This document shows, one piece after another, positions 63,841 to 64,000 of a stretch of 64,000 nt of DNA (positions within the stretch are counted from its first letter, which is position 1; each line of letters starts with the position of its first letter). The position numbers and the translations under genes are program-made. The stretch comes from Bugula neritina (lineage: Eukaryota > Bryozoa > Gymnolaemata > Cheilostomatida > Bugulidae): positions 27,014,673 to 27,078,672 of the forward strand of contig OZ037766.1 in the NCBI GenBank assembly GCA_964035545.1. Reading direction: 5' to 3'. Below the pieces are notes generated by a model. The model had not been told where the DNA came from, did no database searches, and saw only the letters and a list, made by a program, of their open reading frames with translations.

Positions 63841-64000
63841 TTTACCAATTCAATTAGTTATTTTCTTATACAGCTAATTACCAATAGCAGTATGAACTTT
63901 GATTTTTTGTTATACATGTATATAGTTAGGAGTATGATACTAATTCAAATGCCTAACTTATCATGCATGCATGAAATTGATAATATTCATGTTGCTATGC
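63841..64000. other. Right-edge sequence
   Basis: AT-rich; nothing recognised. Confidence 0.4.

Overview
The window looks like nuclear DNA of an invertebrate metazoan. It is AT-rich, with short exons, GT-AG introns, long microsatellites, tRNA-derived SINEs and cut-and-paste DNA transposons. The species cannot be read from the sequence. A lophotrochozoan is my guess, and nothing here proves it.

Left third (1-24.7 kb) holds conserved housekeeping genes. NUP98-96 lies on the minus strand, starts at 10099 and runs off the left edge. Twenty-one exons join in frame and give the GLFG repeats, the GLEBS motif, the autoproteolytic domain with its HFS cleavage site, and the start of the NUP96 half. 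Divergently, at 13.2-21 kb, sits the sigma subunit of clathrin adaptor AP-1, with up to five candidate alternative last exons spread over 5.4 kb. At 22.8-24.6 kb a single long exon encodes a 589-residue protein that reads as three tandem scramblase/LOR (tubby-C-like) units.

Right two thirds (24.7-64 kb) are gene-poor and repeat-rich but hold what I think is the main novelty: a dispersed and partly tandem family of short secreted peptide genes. Each has an exon for a 15-18 residue signal-peptide core ending in a phase-1 intron, then an exon for a 26-46 residue tail. The tails are highly variable apart from a small two-cysteine loop (CSRNC, CPRNC, CSQRNC or GCKNC). I count six probable genes (27.4-28.0 kb minus; 38.2-44.2, 46.0, 50.6-51.4, 54.6-55.6 and 60.3-61.2 kb plus) and one decayed copy (57.6 kb). 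Three of them share a recognisable TATA promoter and a non-coding first exon. A block of two peptide genes plus the last exon of a neighbouring minus-strand gene has been duplicated in tandem (about 50.4-57.4 and 57.4-62.9 kb).

Mobile DNA shapes this region. A 3.8-kb element with perfect 20-bp terminal inverted repeats and a TA target duplication sits inside a SINE, which itself sits in an intron of one peptide gene. A foldback MITE sits upstream of another peptide gene. A third element, with ends reading GGGGCACAAYGGGCC, occupies the place where the decayed copy should have its last exon. At the right edge a minus-strand gene enters with a transmembrane exon at 63.5-63.6 kb.
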